A program made the translations under genes and the position numbers. DNA of 64,000 nucleotides from a virus. The notes under the pieces were generated by a model. The model was not told the origin of the DNA. It worked only from the letters and a program-made list of their open reading frames with translations, and ran no database searches. Each line of letters opens with the position of its first letter. The stretch's first letter is position 1. Shown in pieces: positions 53,744 to 61,860 of the stretch. The DNA is taken from the IMG/VR virus record IMGVR_UViG_3300026097_000805, positions 1 through 64,000 of that record, one strand, 5' to 3'.

Positions 53744-54146
53744 AAAATTCTTCCTCGATATATCGTTTAAGTTCGTGGTCCCCTACATTATTAGGAACAC
53801 GTTTTTTATAAAATAATTCATAACTATCCGAGCCGTACTTACCAATACCATATAATTTAGTAGCATCTTCTCCGTCCCATTTGAGGTAATCTTCGGTCAT
53901 TCTCCGTAAACGGTTTGCTCTAACATTTACCATACCTAAAGATTCTATAATATCCTTGATGATATCTTCTGGTGCTTGCAAAAACAATTCAGGTGTTGGA
54001 CAAACTAAAAATAGTTGTGGTAAAACCCTTTTTACCTGTTTACGATTGGTTAAGTTTAAACAAATAACACCTACCATGTGTTGCCATACTGTAGATACCT
54101 GCTGTTGCACCATTAGATCGTCTCTCATTTTTTTATGTTCTTTCAT
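53733..54146 (-). CDS. HhH-GPD DNA glycosylase-like protein, short
   Basis: A 137-residue protein resembling endonuclease III/MBD4 glycosylases. SLGMVNVRANRLRRM is followed by LYGIGKYGSDSYELF, the helix-hairpin-helix plus the catalytic aspartate in GSDSYELF. It lacks the iron-sulphur cluster of endonuclease III and is shorter than bacterial members. It would remove a damaged or mispaired base. In a phage with modified guanine it may also discriminate damaged DNA; that is inference. Confidence 0.65.
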   Translation of the reverse strand: MKEHKKMRDDLMVQQQVSTVWQHMVGVICLNLTNRKQVKRVLPQLFLVCPTPELFLQAPEDIIKDIIESLGMVNVRANRLRRMTEDYLKWDGEDATKLYGIGKYGSDSYELFYKKRVPNNVGDHELKRYIEEEFYGV

Positions 54147-54742
54147 GAATAATCATCCTGCACTGTGAAGTTAAAAGCAATTGTTATTCTTTCATTGTCA
54201 GAAGTTTGTTGTTCTACTTCGTGATCTAGATAACTTGGGAAAATAATAAGACTACCTGTTTTTGGCTGTAGTCTGAATAAAGTAGAATTTAATTCGTTTG
54301 CTTCTATCCTATTACAATACGGCCAAGCGTTATCTAGATTTTTGTTTATAAATGTAATTTCTGAATCTTGTTCGTCGCATTGAACATAGTACACACCACT
54401 CCATGTACACGGTAAATGATTGTGCTTACCGTGAAATGCATATTTTCTATTAATACTAAACCAACTATCCTGTAATACTACATTCCCTGCTAATCCATTA
54501 TGTGCATGGAAATTAGCCACATTGATTCCAATAAAATCTAATAACTCACTACATTCTTTCCAAAAAAGTATATTTTCATTATTTCCATATGAGGTGTATC
54601 CTCCGTAACAGTAGTTTTCACACGGGTTATTTTTTTCATATTCTTTGAATAAAGGAACTAGCGTATCTTTTGTATTGGAAAAATTTTCAAAATCTCCTAA
54701 CACAACTGGAACAGGAAAGATATTAAAAATAGTAAAATTCAA
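54143..54742 (-). CDS. 2-oxoglutarate/Fe(II) oxygenase-like protein
   Basis: A 199-residue protein similar to the TIGR02466-type 2OG oxygenases of marine phages. Triad candidates are GKHNH (107-109), H174 in YLDHEVEQQT and R185 in NERITIAFNF. It shares little with the island oxygenases. It overlaps the phosphoribosyltransferase and glycosylase genes by 4 bases on each side. Substrate unknown. Confidence 0.65.
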   Translation of the reverse strand: MNFTIFNIFPVPVVLGDFENFSNTKDTLVPLFKEYEKNNPCENYCYGGYTSYGNNENILFWKECSELLDFIGINVANFHAHNGLAGNVVLQDSWFSINRKYAFHGKHNHLPCTWSGVYYVQCDEQDSEITFINKNLDNAWPYCNRIEANELNSTLFRLQPKTGSLIIFPSYLDHEVEQQTSDNERITIAFNFTVQDDYS

Positions 54743-55302
54743 CTACCTACGTTCTCCCAAGGATATACAAGCCAAACAGGATCTTCAGCTTTGTTAACTT
54801 CGTGTGTATAATATCGTACACCACCAAATTCGCTTGACAAGTTTTCTGTAATAACAGCAAAACGAACATTTGCTCGATCGCCTTCCCATACAGCATTCCA
54901 TGCATTTTCTTCGTTGGGCAAACAACTGCTCTGCCAGTCTTGCTTGATCCAGTTAAACGTAGCACCAGTATCATTGATATCATCTACTATCAAAATGTTC
55001 TTACGTTGCTTAATGTCCCAACGAGCACCAGTGACACCAGTTTCTTCAGGATAGTTATAACCAAACGCATCCTCGCTCATCCAGCAGTTAGTTTCTGGAC
55101 CCATACTATCATCACGCAAACTAACCTTAAGTGCTTCACAACGTATGCCTAACATGTTGCTGAGGATAGTAGCAGGAACATTGCCGCCGCGTGTAATGCC
55201 TACAATATAGTCAGGACACCACGCATCCTTGTACATCTGTAGAGCAATGTTAGTACAAGCGTTCTCAACGTCTTGCCACGAATAATAATGTTTTTTAATC
55301 AT
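54739..55302 (-). CDS. Purine-type phosphoribosyltransferase
   Basis: A 187-residue phosphoribosyltransferase. GITRGGNVPATILS binds the base side and ILIVDDINDTGATFNW is the PRPP motif; VWLVYPWE near the end is common in xanthine/hypoxanthine enzymes. The ATG at 55302 makes ATGA with the previous stop, so I use it rather than an ATG 15 bases earlier. It likely salvages purines for phage nucleotide pools. Confidence 0.72.
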   Translation of the reverse strand: MIKKHYYSWQDVENACTNIALQMYKDAWCPDYIVGITRGGNVPATILSNMLGIRCEALKVSLRDDSMGPETNCWMSEDAFGYNYPEETGVTGARWDIKQRKNILIVDDINDTGATFNWIKQDWQSSCLPNEENAWNAVWEGDRANVRFAVITENLSSEFGGVRYYTHEVNKAEDPVWLVYPWENVGS

Positions 55303-55541
55303 TTTATTGCTTCCCAAGTTTTGTATTTTTCAAGTTGTGCCTCGTAAGCATCCTTTAGTTTTTTCAGTTTAGGATACTTTGATTCCATGTCTACGTCACG
55401 CTTTAATAATAACAGAGCATCACGCATTTCGTCAAGTTCTTTCATAACGTCTCTGCCATCTACTATTAGTGTAGGGTTAACAGTATCTTCTCTAATAGTG
55501 ATATCGTTAGGAGCATATGTGTAGTCCTGCATACTAATCAT
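55299..55541 (-). CDS. Small coiled-coil phage protein
   Basis: An 80-residue protein starting MISMQDYTYAPNDITIRED and ending in a charged helix (DMESKYPKLKKLKDAYEAQL). The start at 55541 is supported by AGGGGCG before it and an 8-base overlap with the cupin stop. The longer frame upstream is inside the cupin gene. I associate it with marine T4-like phages; role unknown. Confidence 0.62.
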   Translation of the reverse strand: MISMQDYTYAPNDITIREDTVNPTLIVDGRDVMKELDEMRDALLLLKRDVDMESKYPKLKKLKDAYEAQLEKYKTWEAIK

Positions 55542-55980
55542 CTTTGGCGCCCCTAGCAAGGTATTGTTCATTGTGTATCCATTCTCCGTCTTTGAGGAAA
55601 CCCCAAGAACCTGCCTTACGCCCCATAAAGAAAAGACTCCAACAAGGTTTTTCATTACCTTCCGCATCTCGTTCTAACTCCAACCAATGTAAGTCACTTG
55701 CCTTGCGATAGCGAAAGTGTCCTGGACCTCTCCAGTAGCGTCCTTGAGGAGTGTTCTCCCAATAGCCGCCTGCGATAATAAATGTAGCATACGACCAAGG
55801 ATGATCGTGTAGCGTAGGTTCATCACTTACCAACACTTTGTGCAGTGTGATGTTAAAAGGAAAACGCTTTCTGTCTTTCAAGAACACGTAGTAGCGGATT
55901 AGATAAGGTACGTCACTATCACGTTCTGTAATAACTCGACGTCTGCCAAGTTTGTCCATAATGTTAGAAAGAAAAGTCAT
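55534..55980 (-). CDS. Cupin-like protein
   Basis: A 148-residue protein with a cupin-like strand set: LHDHPWSYATFIIAGGYWE (His-His-Gly pattern of the first cupin motif), then HWLELERD and WSLFFMGRKAGSWGF. Cupins bind metals and act as oxygenases, isomerases or sugar binders. It sits among nucleotide-metabolism genes. Activity cannot be told from the sequence. Confidence 0.6.
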   Translation of the reverse strand: MTFLSNIMDKLGRRRVITERDSDVPYLIRYYVFLKDRKRFPFNITLHKVLVSDEPTLHDHPWSYATFIIAGGYWENTPQGRYWRGPGHFRYRKASDLHWLELERDAEGNEKPCWSLFFMGRKAGSWGFLKDGEWIHNEQYLARGAKDD

Positions 55981-56347
55981 CGTCTACTTCACCTGCTTTC
56001 TTTTTACCTTCCCAGTCTTGTTTAACCATGTCGTATACGCTTTTAAAGTTGCGCCAAGTTTTTTCTAAACTAGGATACTCTTTACACATACGTTCAACTT
56101 CATTAGGATCTATATTCATATTATTGTAGATCCAATTAATATCGATAGTATTCGCTGTATCTATACCAACAGTAAATGTAGGATCAGATACAGTTATAGT
56201 ATCGTTTGACCACATTGTTGTAGTTGCTCCATAGGTATCATCTAGATTGATAGTAATAGTATCATCGTTCGATAAACCTAGATCACTCAAATCTAATTCA
56301 TCAATATTAATTGTACTTTCAAAGTCAGTCTTCTTTGATTGCGTCAT
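55964..56347 (-). CDS. Acidic hypothetical protein
   Basis: A 127-residue, strongly acidic protein. The first half is Asp/Thr/Ile-rich (DELDLSDLGLSNDDTITI) and the second a helical domain with NEVERMCKEYPSLEKTWRNF. No catalytic motif. It overlaps both neighbours, so it is co-translated with the glycosyltransferase and cupin genes. Confidence 0.55.
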   Translation of the reverse strand: MTQSKKTDFESTINIDELDLSDLGLSNDDTITINLDDTYGATTTMWSNDTITVSDPTFTVGIDTANTIDINWIYNNMNIDPNEVERMCKEYPSLEKTWRNFKSVYDMVKQDWEGKKKAGEVDDDFSF

Positions 56348-57416
56348 ACAGTGCCGCTCCGCTAAAAAATTCTTTGTTTAATCGAGTACGTTGCTTGTCT
56401 AAACTTACTAGATAGTCGTTGTAGTTTTCCATATAGTCGCGAATCTTAGCAACAAGCTCTCCGCGATATTTTACATAACTAGACCAGTCTTCTGTCCATT
56501 TGCTAGGATACTTAAACTCAGGCAGTGCCATTTCTGTATAGCTGAGTCTATCCGGAACCATAGGAATAGCATTTACAAGAGATCCTTCGTACCAACTAAT
56601 ACCAAGTGTTTCCTGCAAGTTAGCACTGAACACCAACTTTGCTTCACCAAGCAAGTTGTGATACTCGTTCTTAGTAAGTTCACGTTCTTGACACACAACA
56701 AACTCATACTCGGGTAGATGTTGTGCAAGGTCACGGAAGATGTCTACTTGTTTCTCAGGAGCAATACGATGTGGGAATAAAATAACATCACGCTTGTCCA
56801 TACCACTGTAGGATACAAGGCTATCACGCAAATACTCCATAGGCCAACCTACACGAGAAATACGATCTTCTTCACCGTTGAGTGCTTCTTCTACCATGTC
56901 TTCAACATACGGATCGTCTGCAAACAGTGTGCGTACAAACATCTCAATATGAAAGTTTGTTGCAAAGAAATTGTCATCATATGTGTAGTACATGCTCTTT
57001 TCAGCATGTCTTACCCAAGGTGCATCTCCTATGAGACGACCCAGGAAATCGTGAGGATCATAACTACCAGCATGCCAAAGGCCACCGATTCCAATGTCGA
57101 CCCCAAGGAGTTCAGCCATGTAGCGCAACTGGATAACAGTTGGGTTCCACGCATCTGTATATAGGAAATAATCTCCATCTTTAATTTCTCCGTTGCAAAA
57201 CCTCTCACCAATCTGTTCCAGCTGTTTCGATTTATAAACGTTAGTACCGCCAAAGTTAAGGAAAGCCCCAGGCGTAGTTGCCTGAGGCGTTTCCCCGCCA
57301 CTGATAACAACCACATCGTTGTTTGTAGCATTACGCACTTGTCTAGGCAAATAGTCCTTCCATTGCTTAGTATAGCGTGTGTCCACTGCTTCGATATCAA
57401 CGATGTAAATAGTCAT
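56325..57416 (-). CDS. GT-B glycosyltransferase
   Basis: A 363-residue GT-B protein. DVILFPHRIAPEKQVDIFRDL starts the donor domain, and ETLGISWYEGSLVNAIPMVP holds the acidic sugar-binding motif near the end, as in GT4-type enzymes. CGGAGAAACTA precedes the ATG. Lying within the 7-deazaguanine set, it could glycosylate phage DNA or a virion protein, but that is inference. Sugar donor unknown. Confidence 0.68.
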   Translation of the reverse strand: MTIYIVDIEAVDTRYTKQWKDYLPRQVRNATNNDVVVISGGETPQATTPGAFLNFGGTNVYKSKQLEQIGERFCNGEIKDGDYFLYTDAWNPTVIQLRYMAELLGVDIGIGGLWHAGSYDPHDFLGRLIGDAPWVRHAEKSMYYTYDDNFFATNFHIEMFVRTLFADDPYVEDMVEEALNGEEDRISRVGWPMEYLRDSLVSYSGMDKRDVILFPHRIAPEKQVDIFRDLAQHLPEYEFVVCQERELTKNEYHNLLGEAKLVFSANLQETLGISWYEGSLVNAIPMVPDRLSYTEMALPEFKYPSKWTEDWSSYVKYRGELVAKIRDYMENYNDYLVSLDKQRTRLNKEFFSGAALYDAIKED

Positions 57417-57622
57417 TAGTTTCTCCGCTGATTCACATTACGACTTGCATTGCGAGCCTTCGCACGTAGCCATCCTTGATATTTTTGATAAGCAATCCAG
57501 TTAGGATCTTGCTTGTTATAAAGTGCTCGTTCGTCAAACACTTTGCCTTCGAAACGACAAAAATCACGATATGCATCCAAGTCATTGAATACTTTGTTTA
57601 CAGTGGGATTTGCGATTGTCAT
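57416..57622 (-). CDS. Small basic hypothetical protein
   Basis: A 68-residue protein, NKVFNDLDAYRDFCRFEGKVFDE then QDPNWIAYQKYQGWLRAKAR, with a basic tail. AAGAGG precedes its ATG. It overlaps the glycosyltransferase start by one base. I associate it with marine T4-like phages, function unknown. Confidence 0.6.
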   Translation of the reverse strand: MTIANPTVNKVFNDLDAYRDFCRFEGKVFDERALYNKQDPNWIAYQKYQGWLRAKARNASRNVNQRRN

Positions 57623-57640
57623 AATTTATAATTCCTCTTG

Positions 57641-58096
57641 TTATGACTTAGGGTAAAAAATAGAACAGCCATTTTCGTTGTCTTCAGCGACACTAATCTC
57701 TACAAATCGGCCGGGATATTTTGCAGAAATTTCTTTATACAAGTCATCTGCGATCATCTCACAGCTCTTGTGGTTTAACTCTAGTACGCCTTCGACGTCA
57801 TAGAGTCGTTGCATCCAGCGTTTAAACTGAATGAACTCAATATCGCGATCGTTATGAAATACTTCAATACGCACACGAAAGTGAAAGATATGACGATGTG
57901 GAACACCAAGGAACGATACGTCATCCCAATCGCCTGTTGCTAGTTTAGGATCAGTATCTGCACCTGGGTACATATGTACCCCTTCTTTCGAAAAAGTGAC
58001 CCAGATACTTCTTTCTGCTTTTGTCATAAGATTACTCATTTTGTAGTCTTCTTCTCTCATTCTACGTTGCATATAATCGTGATAGCGTTCTTGCAT
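57641..58096 (-). CDS. queD: 6-carboxytetrahydropterin synthase-like protein (QueD)
   Basis: A 151-residue QueD/PTPS-like protein making carboxy-tetrahydropterin from the FolE product. VPHRHIFHFRV holds the zinc histidines (H67, H69, H72), LNHKSCEMIADDLY the substrate side, and AEDNENGC the acidic binding end. If the promoter at 58104-58132 is used, an mRNA from the first ATG would have no leader, so translation may start at Met20 (58039). It feeds QueE. Confidence 0.8.
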   Translation of the reverse strand: MQERYHDYMQRRMREEDYKMSNLMTKAERSIWVTFSKEGVHMYPGADTDPKLATGDWDDVSFLGVPHRHIFHFRVRIEVFHNDRDIEFIQFKRWMQRLYDVEGVLELNHKSCEMIADDLYKEISAKYPGRFVEISVAEDNENGCSIFYPKS

Positions 58097-58103
58097 TCTT
58101 TAT

Positions 58104-58132
58104 AGTATACTTTCATGTAATAACATTGTCAA
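58104..58132 (-). promoter_or_regulatory. Sigma70-type promoter for queD
   Basis: TTGACA at 58132-58127 and TATACT at 58109-58104 on the - strand, 17-base spacer. It lies over the end of the preceding gene, and the -10 box falls within the palindrome AGTATACT. Confidence 0.8.
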
Positions 58133-58631
58133 GGCCATATTTGCTCCAATCTGTGAATTTATCACGATCCATTAGATCATGCAGACTGTGACACCATACG
58201 CCAGGATTAGTTGCCTTGAAATCTACATCATCAATCTTAACCATTGTGTTGTAGTTCCAAAGCTTCGTGTAAGGCAACGGAACACGAATTTGCGGAATAA
58301 AGTTATCGTATTCAGCAAGTCCGCCGTCATGGAACTCGCGACAAGTATCTAACGGAAGATCAAGAGTACAAAGATAGTCTTTCTTAAGGAAGTGTTCGAT
58401 CATGTCTTCCCACGCTTCCCAGTCATCGTTAACAACTGGATTGTATGAGTGATTAGCACCGAAGAAGATGTGTTCGCACTGTTCTTCGTCGTAATGTTTT
58501 TGTACAACATCACAAGGTTGTACGCCTGTCACAAACAGCGTCTTCATTCCAAATGCAGGAGTCTTTTCAACTTCTACACCCGTAAAGAATGTAATATTGT
58601 CCGCTGTACCTGTTTCGTAATCTCGTTTCAT
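58113..58631 (-). CDS. Conserved hypothetical protein in 7-deazaguanine cluster
   Basis: A 172-residue protein that I do not recognise. PAFGMKTLFVTGVQPCDVV and CEHIFFGANHSYNPV are conserved-looking, with cysteines at C40, C52 and others but no standard cluster motif. It stands between DpdA-like and QueD genes, so a role in the deazaguanine pathway is possible. It does not look like QueC, which has an SGGxDS motif. Confidence 0.55.
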   Translation of the reverse strand: MKRDYETGTADNITFFTGVEVEKTPAFGMKTLFVTGVQPCDVVQKHYDEEQCEHIFFGANHSYNPVVNDDWEAWEDMIEHFLKKDYLCTLDLPLDTCREFHDGGLAEYDNFIPQIRVPLPYTKLWNYNTMVKIDDVDFKATNPGVWCHSLHDLMDRDKFTDWSKYGLDNVIT

Positions 58632-58837
58632 TCTAAACCTTTTTGTACAAGATATGCATTGATTCGGTGCATTTCGTCTTTTAAGTATAACTTCATAGTC
58701 TTCATACGTCTAGCTTCTTCTGTAGCTGACTCGTTATTATAACGCTCTAGTAAGTCCTTGTCAAGTTCTCTATGCTTGCGCTCCAATTCTTCATAATGTG
58801 CTAGAAGTTTGTCTTTAGTTTCAGTCCAGTTGCTCAT
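58628..58837 (-). CDS. Small coiled-coil protein
   Basis: A 69-residue, highly charged, helical protein (DKLLAHYEELERKHRELDKDLLERY). It is probably a short coiled coil. GGAGAAACTA precedes the ATG. It overlaps the DpdA-like stop by 17 bases and the next gene by 4. No function inferred. Confidence 0.58.
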   Translation of the reverse strand: MSNWTETKDKLLAHYEELERKHRELDKDLLERYNNESATEEARRMKTMKLYLKDEMHRINAYLVQKGLE

Positions 58838-60368
58838 CTAGTTTCTCCAACTTAGTTTCTTCCTCTTCAGAGAAAACACCGTCTTCGTGCTCGTCTTCAG
58901 GCTCAGGTTCTTCTACATCAAAGAGTGCGTTAAAGTGTGTACTAGCGTTTACAGTCTTTTTACCAATTGCACCTCTAGTACCAGGTATTGCCATCCAAAA
59001 CTTTGAATAGTCATCTATCTTAGCTAGTGCTTCGTCTCTGTCTGTGATTGCAAATATTTCTTCCACAACATCTCTAAATAGAATCCTGTCAAACTGTTCT
59101 TGCACAAGCATCCGTGGAATAACTCCTGCATCGTATTGTCTGTTTGCTTCTTGTACAGCATTGATATGACTCCATACGTTATGGCCCATCTGAATAGCAT
59201 AGCTAAAGCTATCCCAAGACGTTTTACCTTCTTTGCCGATTTTGTTTAGATCTCCGGGAGCATAAGTGCAAACGTCAGATACTTTGAGTTCGGCAGTGAG
59301 CGGACTGTCTTCAAAGTTTTTAAATATCCCATCTGATATAACAGCATCTCTGAACAGTCTGTTGTCTGTAGCATATTTTTTATCGTCAACACTTGGCACC
59401 ATTCGATATGTCCATTTCGACCGATCCTCAGTTTCATTCTGGATGTAAATCTGTCCGTTTGCGGTTGCGAGGAAAGGACTTGCACAGTCAAAAGTAATAG
59501 TAAAGTTCTCATTATAGTTTTTCCGTACAGCACGTTGAATATCAGTAAGCAAACAAGCCCACTCTAACTTTGATGTTCCTAGGAAGTGCATTACATCGTG
59601 TATGCCTTTTTCTAATAAGCCGTCAAAGTGCATAGTCACAATACGTTTTAGTACCAAGTGTACGTCACACATGTTCTGTCCACCCATTGCCCACCCATTA
59701 AAGTGATTGTCTGGATACTGCTTAGGATCGCAGTACTTCTTCATGCGATCATACCAATCATCTGCTTCTGCGTGATTCTCACCTTGTAGCACGTTTAAGA
59801 ACTTACAAGCACCTGTGCGATTGGCAATCCAATAGTCATTGTTGATGTATGTGCCTTCAACAGCTTCCATATATGATGTAATGCCAGTAGCTTCACGTCC
59901 TGCTGGCGAGCGACATACCCAAGCAGGAATATCAAGGATCATACCATAGTCCATATAAGCATCCATCCAACGGAGAACTTGTTCTCTTTTCTTTTGTGCT
60001 TTAGGACAGTTAGGATTTTTCCAGTCTCCTTCCCATACGCCTTTACCAATCTGGAAGCCACCTGAGTCACCCAAGATCCAGCTATTCTGTCTATCTCTAT
60101 TACGCACCATGTCTTCTTTAGGTGCGTGTTTGTTTACATCAAGTTCAGCATGTCCTGCTGAGTACAGTGTCCATTGATACTGGAACTGTCCTTCTTGTTG
60201 ATTAAGATAGTTTAGACTTTCAACACCGTGTGTAAAGTTGCTAGGAACACGAGACTTATCCACATATTCGTCATAACGCTGTTTGCCCACATAAGTTGCA
60301 TAGAAGCCACTCAGTGCAGGTAGGAATCTAGCGTAATCCTTTTGTTCTGCGGTTAAGTCTTTTTTCAT
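58821..60368 (-). CDS. dpdA: DpdA-like DNA guanine transglycosylase
   Basis: A 515-residue TGT-fold protein. SWILGDSGGFQIGKG (DSGG at 101-104) and ILDIPAW (D146) hold the catalytic pattern of tRNA-guanine transglycosylases, and NGWAMGGQNM and MHFLGTSK fit as well. The DpdA branch exchanges guanine in DNA for a 7-deazaguanine. The protein is longer than bacterial TGT, as phage DpdA proteins are. It overlaps the clamp stop by one base and sits between clamp and deazaguanine genes. Confidence 0.8.
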   Translation of the reverse strand: MKKDLTAEQKDYARFLPALSGFYATYVGKQRYDEYVDKSRVPSNFTHGVESLNYLNQQEGQFQYQWTLYSAGHAELDVNKHAPKEDMVRNRDRQNSWILGDSGGFQIGKGVWEGDWKNPNCPKAQKKREQVLRWMDAYMDYGMILDIPAWVCRSPAGREATGITSYMEAVEGTYINNDYWIANRTGACKFLNVLQGENHAEADDWYDRMKKYCDPKQYPDNHFNGWAMGGQNMCDVHLVLKRIVTMHFDGLLEKGIHDVMHFLGTSKLEWACLLTDIQRAVRKNYNENFTITFDCASPFLATANGQIYIQNETEDRSKWTYRMVPSVDDKKYATDNRLFRDAVISDGIFKNFEDSPLTAELKVSDVCTYAPGDLNKIGKEGKTSWDSFSYAIQMGHNVWSHINAVQEANRQYDAGVIPRMLVQEQFDRILFRDVVEEIFAITDRDEALAKIDDYSKFWMAIPGTRGAIGKKTVNASTHFNALFDVEEPEPEDEHEDGVFSEEEETKLEKLDEQLD

Positions 60369-61096
60369 TACTTACTCTGCGCTGGAAGAATATAATCGTA
60401 TTTTACCATACCTGAATCTACACTAATCTTCATAGCGCCTTGATCCGAAATACTCATAGTCAAGTCACCATCTAAGTTTAGAATAGCTTGCGTTTGTGCT
60501 ACAGGCCAACTCCATGTGTGCTGTAGTGTGCCTGCTACGCCTGCTTCAAATACAAACTCACCTGCGTGTGTGCTTGCATCACCAAACGAGAATACCAAGT
60601 TGCCGTCTTTTGTGCTTACATTAAACGTAGGCTCTTCGCTGTGTGCTGCACTCATCAACTTCATACGTGCAATAGCAGCCATGCTTGGAGTAAACTCTAC
60701 ATTCCAGCTAGCACCTTTAAACTTAACAGTTTTTAACTTCTCCTCAATAATTGCTTTGTTCATAAAGCGATAGTCATTCTGGAAGTCACCTGCGGCATTC
60801 TCAAAGTGAATGTGTGTAGGAATAGTTTCACCGTTGCGTTCTGCTTGCACAACGTCAATCTTTGCATCATCCTTGTACTCTGGATTCTTCAAATGCAATG
60901 CAAGTTTGTCTAAGTTAGGCATACCAAATGTGCCTACAAATTCGTTAACAGGCGAGTGTGTTTCCGCTGAAAGAATAACACTACGATCCTCTGCCATTGA
61001 GTCAATTGCTGTGCCGTCTTCGTTGCTTACTTTAACAAGCGACAGGAAGCCTAGTGCGTGAGTATGTGCTACTACGTCTTGTAAGATGTCTTTCAT
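60368..61096 (-). CDS. T4-type sliding clamp (gp45-like)
   Basis: A 242-residue DNA polymerase processivity clamp. The first domain includes LGFLSLVKV, the middle EFTPSMAAIARMKLMS, and the C-terminus ends VKYDYILPAQSK, as T4-like clamps do. Length fits the T4 homologue (228). It rings DNA as a trimer and in T4 activates late transcription, which matches the TATAAATA boxes in this window. CGGAGAAACTAA precedes its ATG. Confidence 0.8.
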   Translation of the reverse strand: MKDILQDVVAHTHALGFLSLVKVSNEDGTAIDSMAEDRSVILSAETHSPVNEFVGTFGMPNLDKLALHLKNPEYKDDAKIDVVQAERNGETIPTHIHFENAAGDFQNDYRFMNKAIIEEKLKTVKFKGASWNVEFTPSMAAIARMKLMSAAHSEEPTFNVSTKDGNLVFSFGDASTHAGEFVFEAGVAGTLQHTWSWPVAQTQAILNLDGDLTMSISDQGAMKISVDSGMVKYDYILPAQSK

Positions 61097-61860
61097 TTAG
61101 TTTCTCCGTTGAATAGTTTAAGTATATTGCCTAAGTTGTTGTTTGTCAAGAACTTTTCTACCGTAATCTTCGGTTCCCATCCTAGTGCTCTCATTTGCTC
61201 TATGTTAGCACAAGTATATTCTCTCTCTCCTGGGGTATTTAGACGAACCGGTAGATCAGGCGCCAAATCTTGGATCCTAACAGGATTCCCCGTACCAATG
61301 TCTAATACACCTTTTACATGATCTTTGACAATAAGTATTTCTATAGCATCTAATACATCTTCTAGATGTACAAAGTCTCTATAGTGTTTAGTTGTATATT
61401 CTAGTGTACCATTAAAAAGTTTTTTAAAGAACATATTTTCTCTAGGACAATCTGCTGAATAAACTGTATGAAAACGCATACCTAGCGTATTTGAGTGACG
61501 TACGGCAAGTTCTTCTAGAATATATTTACTTGCAGCATAAGGATTTAAATCTGGTTCGTAGGCTGTGCTACTACTGGCATAGATAATACGTGTATCAGCA
61601 TAGCGTTCGAAAAGTCGTCTACTTGCTTCTACATTACTAAACCAATAGGATGCAGGGTCTTTATGGCTCTCTCTAACACCACTTTTACCTGCAAGATGTA
61701 TGACTAAGTCAACTTTTGTAGGCCAATCTGTATAGTTTACTAAATCGAATTGAGGACCGTCCTTAATATCAATTCCATGTATATTATGTCCCAATTTCTC
61801 TAAGCGTTTTTGTAATGCGCTTCCAACAAATCCTTTATTTCCTGTTATTAGTATATTCAT
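61093..61860 (-). CDS. NAD-dependent sugar epimerase/dehydratase
   Basis: A 255-residue extended SDR. ITGNKGFVGSAL is the dinucleotide motif, SSSTAYEPD stands for the catalytic Ser, and YAASK is the YxxxK. Such enzymes epimerise or dehydrate nucleotide sugars. It is shorter than the usual 310 residues, so the C-terminal sugar-binding part is reduced. The clamp promoter lies within its end. Overlaps the HAD gene by 26 bases. Confidence 0.75.
   Translation of the reverse strand: MNILITGNKGFVGSALQKRLEKLGHNIHGIDIKDGPQFDLVNYTDWPTKVDLVIHLAGKSGVRESHKDPASYWFSNVEASRRLFERYADTRIIYASSSTAYEPDLNPYAASKYILEELAVRHSNTLGMRFHTVYSADCPRENMFFKKLFNGTLEYTTKHYRDFVHLEDVLDAIEILIVKDHVKGVLDIGTGNPVRIQDLAPDLPVRLNTPGEREYTCANIEQMRALGWEPKITVEKFLTNNNLGNILKLFNGETK
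61121..61149 (-). promoter_or_regulatory. Sigma70-type promoter for sliding clamp
   Basis: TTGACA at 61149-61144 and TATACT at 61126-61121 on the - strand, 17-base spacer. It lies inside the end of the epimerase gene, 24 bases from the -10 box to the clamp ATG. Confidence 0.82.
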
